Below are positions 34,968 through 38,270 of a stretch of 38,270 bases of DNA, piece after piece. The notes beneath the pieces were generated by a model. It worked only from the letters and a program-made list of their open reading frames with translations. It searched no databases and was not told where the DNA came from. Numbering within the stretch: position 1 is the first letter of the stretch; each line of letters opens with the position of its first letter. The stretch spans positions 1 through 38,270 of the forward strand of contig NZ_MEJH01000019.1 in assembly GCF_001953635.1 (NCBI RefSeq). Reading direction: 5' to 3'. The translations under genes and the position numbers were made by a program. The DNA is from Alteromonas abrolhosensis (GTDB lineage: Bacteria > Pseudomonadota > Gammaproteobacteria > Enterobacterales > Alteromonadaceae).

Positions 34968-37952
34968 CTATTTTACTACTGCGTTTCGGCCTGATTCCTT
35001 GCCAACGTATAGCTTCTTGTCGATAGCATGAATACAGGCCTCAACGCTATCGTAATCTCGGATATCGGCAACGCCACAGCTTATTGTGGCCGATACGCGA
35101 TAGGGTGGTGCATCGATTTCGTGTTCAGCTACGGTTTTACGCAGCTTCTCAGCCACCCAAAATGCTTCTTGAACGTTAAGTGATGGAAGTAAAATAAGAA
35201 ATTCCTCTCCGCCCCATCGAGCAATGACATCGCTTTCTCTTAAACTGTCTTCGAGAATTCGCGCTATTTTAACCAATACAGTGTCACCGACCTGATGGCC
35301 GTATTCGTCGTTAATACGCTTAAAGAAGTCAATATCAACAATTAAAAGTGAGAATGTATGATTGTGGCGTTTATAGCTTTGCCACGCCGCTTTCGCCCTC
35401 TGAGTGAAATAGCGGCGATTTTTAAGACCTGTTAATGGGTCCTGAGTGGAAAGTTGCGTTAGCTTCTCTACTACGGCTTCTAAGTCTCTGGTTTTCTCTT
35501 CAACCTTTAATGCCAGCTCAGCAGAACGCCTTTTTAACGACGCAATTCTAAGCCACACGATAGAAGAAATTAAGAGCATGCCTAACAGTATTATCACTGC
35601 GCGCCATATAGGCTCGTCCCACCATGGTGGGGTAACAATGATCTCTAGCTGGGCCTCGTTGCTGCTCCACTCGTTCTCTTGGTTAATGGCTTTAACGGTA
35701 AATCGATAGTGCCCCGGATCAAGGTTGGTATAGGTGGCCATTCTCGTTTTGTAATCGGTGAAGCGCCAGCTATTTTCAAAGTCTACGAGTTTGTAGGCGT
35801 ATCTGAGCTCATTAGCATTCATATAATCGGTGGCAGCGAACTCAATGGTAAGTGCTATATCGTTGTGATTAAGCTCAATAGTGTCTCCAAGACTCCGTCG
35901 TTGTTGATAAGTTGTTCCGTTTTGTTCGTCTTTACTGACAGTTTCAACGTTAGTAAGGTGGACGCCGGGTGACCACTTAACATTTGCTACCTGTGATGGA
36001 GTAAATTGCGTTACACCTTCTGCGCCACCGAATAATATGGTGTTGTTTTCGGTGACAGTGACAGAGCCAATGTAGTATCCAGTAGACAGTGCACCGTTTT
36101 CGGCACCAAAGTAAGAAAGGTTAGTCAAGTCTGGTGCTAAATACGTTATCCCTTCAATAGTAGAAATCCAAAGGCCGTACTCATCATCTTCAACAATTGC
36201 ACCGATAGATACTTTACTCAATCGGCTTTCAGGCTTAATTTGCGTGATTTTAATGGTCGATAAGTCATTGCCGTCTTTGGTCATAAAGAATAAACCTGCG
36301 GCTTGGGTTCCTATCCAATATCCGCCCCGTTTTGAGCGAGAGATCCAAGTTACTACAGTTTGGTCAGAAATTTTGTTGGTAAACTCGCTAATGCTTGTTA
36401 AGTCTCCGGTCAATTTATTCGCAAGGAATAAACCAGAAACCGTACTTAACCATGCATTTTCTGTATCCTCCATCACAATTCTGGTTGTTAACGACAATGG
36501 CCATTGTTTAATGACCCTATCTTCAGATGGCCGATAAACAAACACACCATCACTATAGCCTCCGTACCAAACATCGCCCTCATCATCGATATTAATGCTG
36601 TAACCTGATTTGCCTCTAAGTGCGACAATATCAAGGTTATTGGTTTGAGGATCGAGCCTGGCAAGGCCTGTACGCGTTGTTACCCACAGTGTGTCATCTC
36701 TTTCGTGATACAACACACTTAACAGCTTGTCGCTGGTTTCTTCGTTATTTGAGATGGCACTATTGGACGTAAATGGGCCTTGATAAGTTTTTCTAACTGT
36801 ATCATACAGCCAAAGACCTTTTTCATTCGCTACCCATGCCTGATTGCCTTTGTACTTTGATACGGAAGAAATAATTCGACCTTCGCCTACTTCTTGTGAA
36901 TAAAAGTTACTAAGCAGGGGATTACTGATAGAGAAGCCATCATCTTTGGTTCCAACTACAATTAGCCCCGCTTTTGTTTGGTATAGGCTGGAGACTCTTT
37001 CGTGGGCTGCATCTTTTTCGCTAATGGGTACCGGTAATACTGAATCTGGACTGTAAGACGTCAGAATATTTAAACCTCGCTCAGTCGATACCCATACATC
37101 GCCACTGCCTTGTAAAAGAATGTCAGTGACATAATTATCAGATAAACCATGAAGTTCGGAGGTACAGCTTTTGGTGATAGTTGAACTTTGTGAATCAGGA
37201 TTAAACAGACACACTCCGTGGGTCGCAGTACCTAACCATAATCGAGATTTTTCTGCTGCTACTAACCTAGTAAAATTGACATTTTCGAACGCTACTAACT
37301 CGAGTGACTTTTTAAACGGGTCAAGTTTATAAAGACCCGCTGTTGACGCCACATAAAGGGTATTTCCGATGAGCTCAATATCGGTCAATGTACTTGTTGT
37401 ACTGGGCAGGTGGCTGACAAGTTCCACACTATCTGAACTTGAAGAATAGGTGTAAAGGTTCCTTTCAGAGATTATCCATAGTTGACCATTGTTGGTAGTT
37501 TTAAGCCTATTGATAACCTGCTTGTTAAACGGCTCAGAAGCGGGTAGGGAATAATGTCTGAACTTTTCAGTGTCTACATCAATACGGCTTAACCCGCTAA
37601 ATGTTCCAACCCAAAGGTATTGACCGTCAATGCTCGCTTCAATTTGAAGCGCATAAAGGGTTTGAAGTCCTGTTGATCTGTCTTCTCCCCACAGCCCAAA
37701 GTTTCGAAACGTATAGCCATCAAATTTATCAACGCCAGACTGAGACGCCAACCATATAAATCCGTACTTATCTTCTGCGATATCTGCAACTGAAACGTGA
37801 GTAATTCCACTTTCCATATTGTAAGAATGAAACGCCGGTGCAATTGATTGCGCACGTGCGGATAAGCTACCCGCAATAGTTAAAATTAAGAAAAGTGAAA
37901 GTACCGGCAAAGTGCGCATTATGTGAGCAATCATTACATAAAATTTAAACAC
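34968..37952 (-). CDS. Membrane diguanylate cyclase with periplasmic propeller sensor
   Basis: The 994-residue protein has a signal peptide. A long run of two-component-regulator propeller repeats follows (about 45-690; units such as GFIWLASQSGVDKFDGYTF and DDTLWVTTRTGLARLD). Next are a Y_Y_Y beta-sandwich (about 700-775), one membrane span (785-805), a coiled coil and a GGDEF domain. The active-site GGEEF is intact (914-918), and an inhibitory RESD (905-908) lies five residues upstream, so cyclic-di-GMP synthesis with product inhibition is expected. The propeller probably senses a periplasmic ligand, unknown. The longest frame begins GTG at 37952; ATG at 37934 or 37919 are alternatives that keep the signal peptide. 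No EAL domain. Confidence 0.92.
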   Translation of the reverse strand: MFKFYVMIAHIMRTLPVLSLFLILTIAGSLSARAQSIAPAFHSYNMESGITHVSVADIAEDKYGFIWLASQSGVDKFDGYTFRNFGLWGEDRSTGLQTLYALQIEASIDGQYLWVGTFSGLSRIDVDTEKFRHYSLPASEPFNKQVINRLKTTNNGQLWIISERNLYTYSSSSDSVELVSHLPSTTSTLTDIELIGNTLYVASTAGLYKLDPFKKSLELVAFENVNFTRLVAAEKSRLWLGTATHGVCLFNPDSQSSTITKSCTSELHGLSDNYVTDILLQGSGDVWVSTERGLNILTSYSPDSVLPVPISEKDAAHERVSSLYQTKAGLIVVGTKDDGFSISNPLLSNFYSQEVGEGRIISSVSKYKGNQAWVANEKGLWLYDTVRKTYQGPFTSNSAISNNEETSDKLLSVLYHERDDTLWVTTRTGLARLDPQTNNLDIVALRGKSGYSINIDDEGDVWYGGYSDGVFVYRPSEDRVIKQWPLSLTTRIVMEDTENAWLSTVSGLFLANKLTGDLTSISEFTNKISDQTVVTWISRSKRGGYWIGTQAAGLFFMTKDGNDLSTIKITQIKPESRLSKVSIGAIVEDDEYGLWISTIEGITYLAPDLTNLSYFGAENGALSTGYYIGSVTVTENNTILFGGAEGVTQFTPSQVANVKWSPGVHLTNVETVSKDEQNGTTYQQRRSLGDTIELNHNDIALTIEFAATDYMNANELRYAYKLVDFENSWRFTDYKTRMATYTNLDPGHYRFTVKAINQENEWSSNEAQLEIIVTPPWWDEPIWRAVIILLGMLLISSIVWLRIASLKRRSAELALKVEEKTRDLEAVVEKLTQLSTQDPLTGLKNRRYFTQRAKAAWQSYKRHNHTFSLLIVDIDFFKRINDEYGHQVGDTVLVKIARILEDSLRESDVIARWGGEEFLILLPSLNVQEAFWVAEKLRKTVAEHEIDAPPYRVSATISCGVADIRDYDSVEACIHAIDKKLYVGKESGRNAVVK

Positions 37953-38030
37953 TCACGTTACGCTATTACACCGGACTTACAATCGTACAAAAGTTTAAAA
38001 TTAAACAAAAAAGGCTTCGGAAATGAAGTG

Positions 38031-38065
38031 ACCCCCAATAGTTGGACTATCCAATTACTGGGGGT
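38031..38065 (+). promoter_or_regulatory. Hairpin immediately before the IS3 OrfA start
   Basis: ACCCCCAATAGTTGG and CCAATTACTGGGGGT form a 15-base stem with two mismatches around a five-base loop, followed by CTTTTT and then the ATG at 38072. It has the form of a terminator placed against the start codon, so transcripts entering from outside would stop or have the ribosome site masked. Confidence 0.7.
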
Positions 38066-38071
38066 CTTTTT

Positions 38072-38270
38072 ATGTCAAAACATCACAGAGCATTTAAGTT
38101 AAAGCTAGCGCGACTAGCGCAAGAAGAGAGTTCAGGAGCCTTAGGTAGAAAGTTTAAAGTACGACCTAACCTTATTCGTTACTGGTCTCAAGTCTATCGC
38201 ATCAACGGCTTTGATAGTTTTATCCATAAGCAATTGCCTTACACCTTTGAATTTAAACTGCATGTACTCA
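38072..38270 (+). CDS. IS3-family transposase OrfA, N-terminal part (runs off the window)
   Basis: Sixty-six codons are visible, beginning MSKHHRAFKLKLARLAQEES. The segment SGALGRKFKVRPNLIRYWSQVYRINGFDSF is the helix-turn-helix of IS150/IS3-type OrfA proteins. The gene is cut by the window edge. The start lies six bases after the leader hairpin and has no separate ribosome site, suggesting the hairpin controls its expression. Confidence 0.78.
   Translation, partial: MSKHHRAFKLKLARLAQEESSGALGRKFKVRPNLIRYWSQVYRINGFDSFIHKQLPYTFEFKLHVL

Larger units (their letters stand above)
38029..38270 (+). mobile_element. IS3-family insertion sequence, partial (right edge)
   Basis: The tip reads TGACCCCCAATAGTTGGAC, the form seen in IS3/IS150-type elements, followed by a hairpin and an OrfA start. 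It differs from the left-edge element in tip and protein. Only the first 242 bases are in the window. Confidence 0.75.

Noticed and set aside
1..38270. A composite transposon bounded by the two edge IS elements.
   Set aside because: The two IS3-type ends differ in tip and protein, and the enclosed genes are conserved housekeeping genes in normal order.

Overview
The window looks like a chromosomal segment of a marine gammaproteobacterium of the Alteromonas type. The catalytic half of RNase E is close to the Escherichia coli protein. The order rne / rluC ... yceD-rpmF-plsX-fabH-fabD-fabG-acpP-fabF ... pabC-mltG-tmk-holB-tatD is the enterobacterial one. A secreted protein ends in a VSEA-type variant of the PEP-CTERM tail seen in Alteromonadales. 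The genus is inference. No rRNA, tRNA or CRISPR array was seen.

Layout. Both edges cut through IS3-family elements (1-247 and 38029-38270) that are unlike each other. From the left: astB (arginine succinyltransferase pathway), a candidate 45-residue ORF, topA, a YaiL-like DUF2058 gene and a secreted leishmanolysin-like metalloprotease. Next is a molybdoenzyme module: lysR-mobA-fdhD in one overlapping operon, convergent with a YdeP/FdhF-like oxidoreductase. An ElaA-type acetyltransferase and an ecdysteroid-kinase-like phosphotransferase follow. Then come rne (minus) and, divergently, rluC with a HAD phosphatase gene, and maf/yceF (minus) divergent from yceD-rpmF and the fatty-acid synthesis cluster. 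After the pabC-tatD cluster come a PPOX-type flavoprotein, an atypical SDR and a membrane diguanylate cyclase with a periplasmic propeller sensor.

The most unusual part is 26746-28760. Between the fabF terminator and the pabC promoter lies a 2015-bp element with 22-bp perfect terminal inverted repeats starting GTAAGCG (IS66 type) and a perfect 8-bp target duplication, GCAAAAAT. Its transposase genes have collapsed into a tnpA-start/tnpC-end fusion, so it must be moved in trans. It carries a gene for a secreted, cysteine-rich fulvocin C-related (bacteriocin-like) precursor. That gene is frameshifted by a 31-bp tandem duplication; removing one copy restores a 210-residue protein.

Regulatory points: a FadR-like palindrome and a second palindrome upstream of acpP; rluC and yceD starts placed only a few bases after the -10 box with GC-rich discriminators (candidate leaderless, growth-rate-controlled mRNAs); an 11-bp-arm palindrome over the lysR promoter; and a hairpin directly before the transposase start codon in the right-hand IS3 element.
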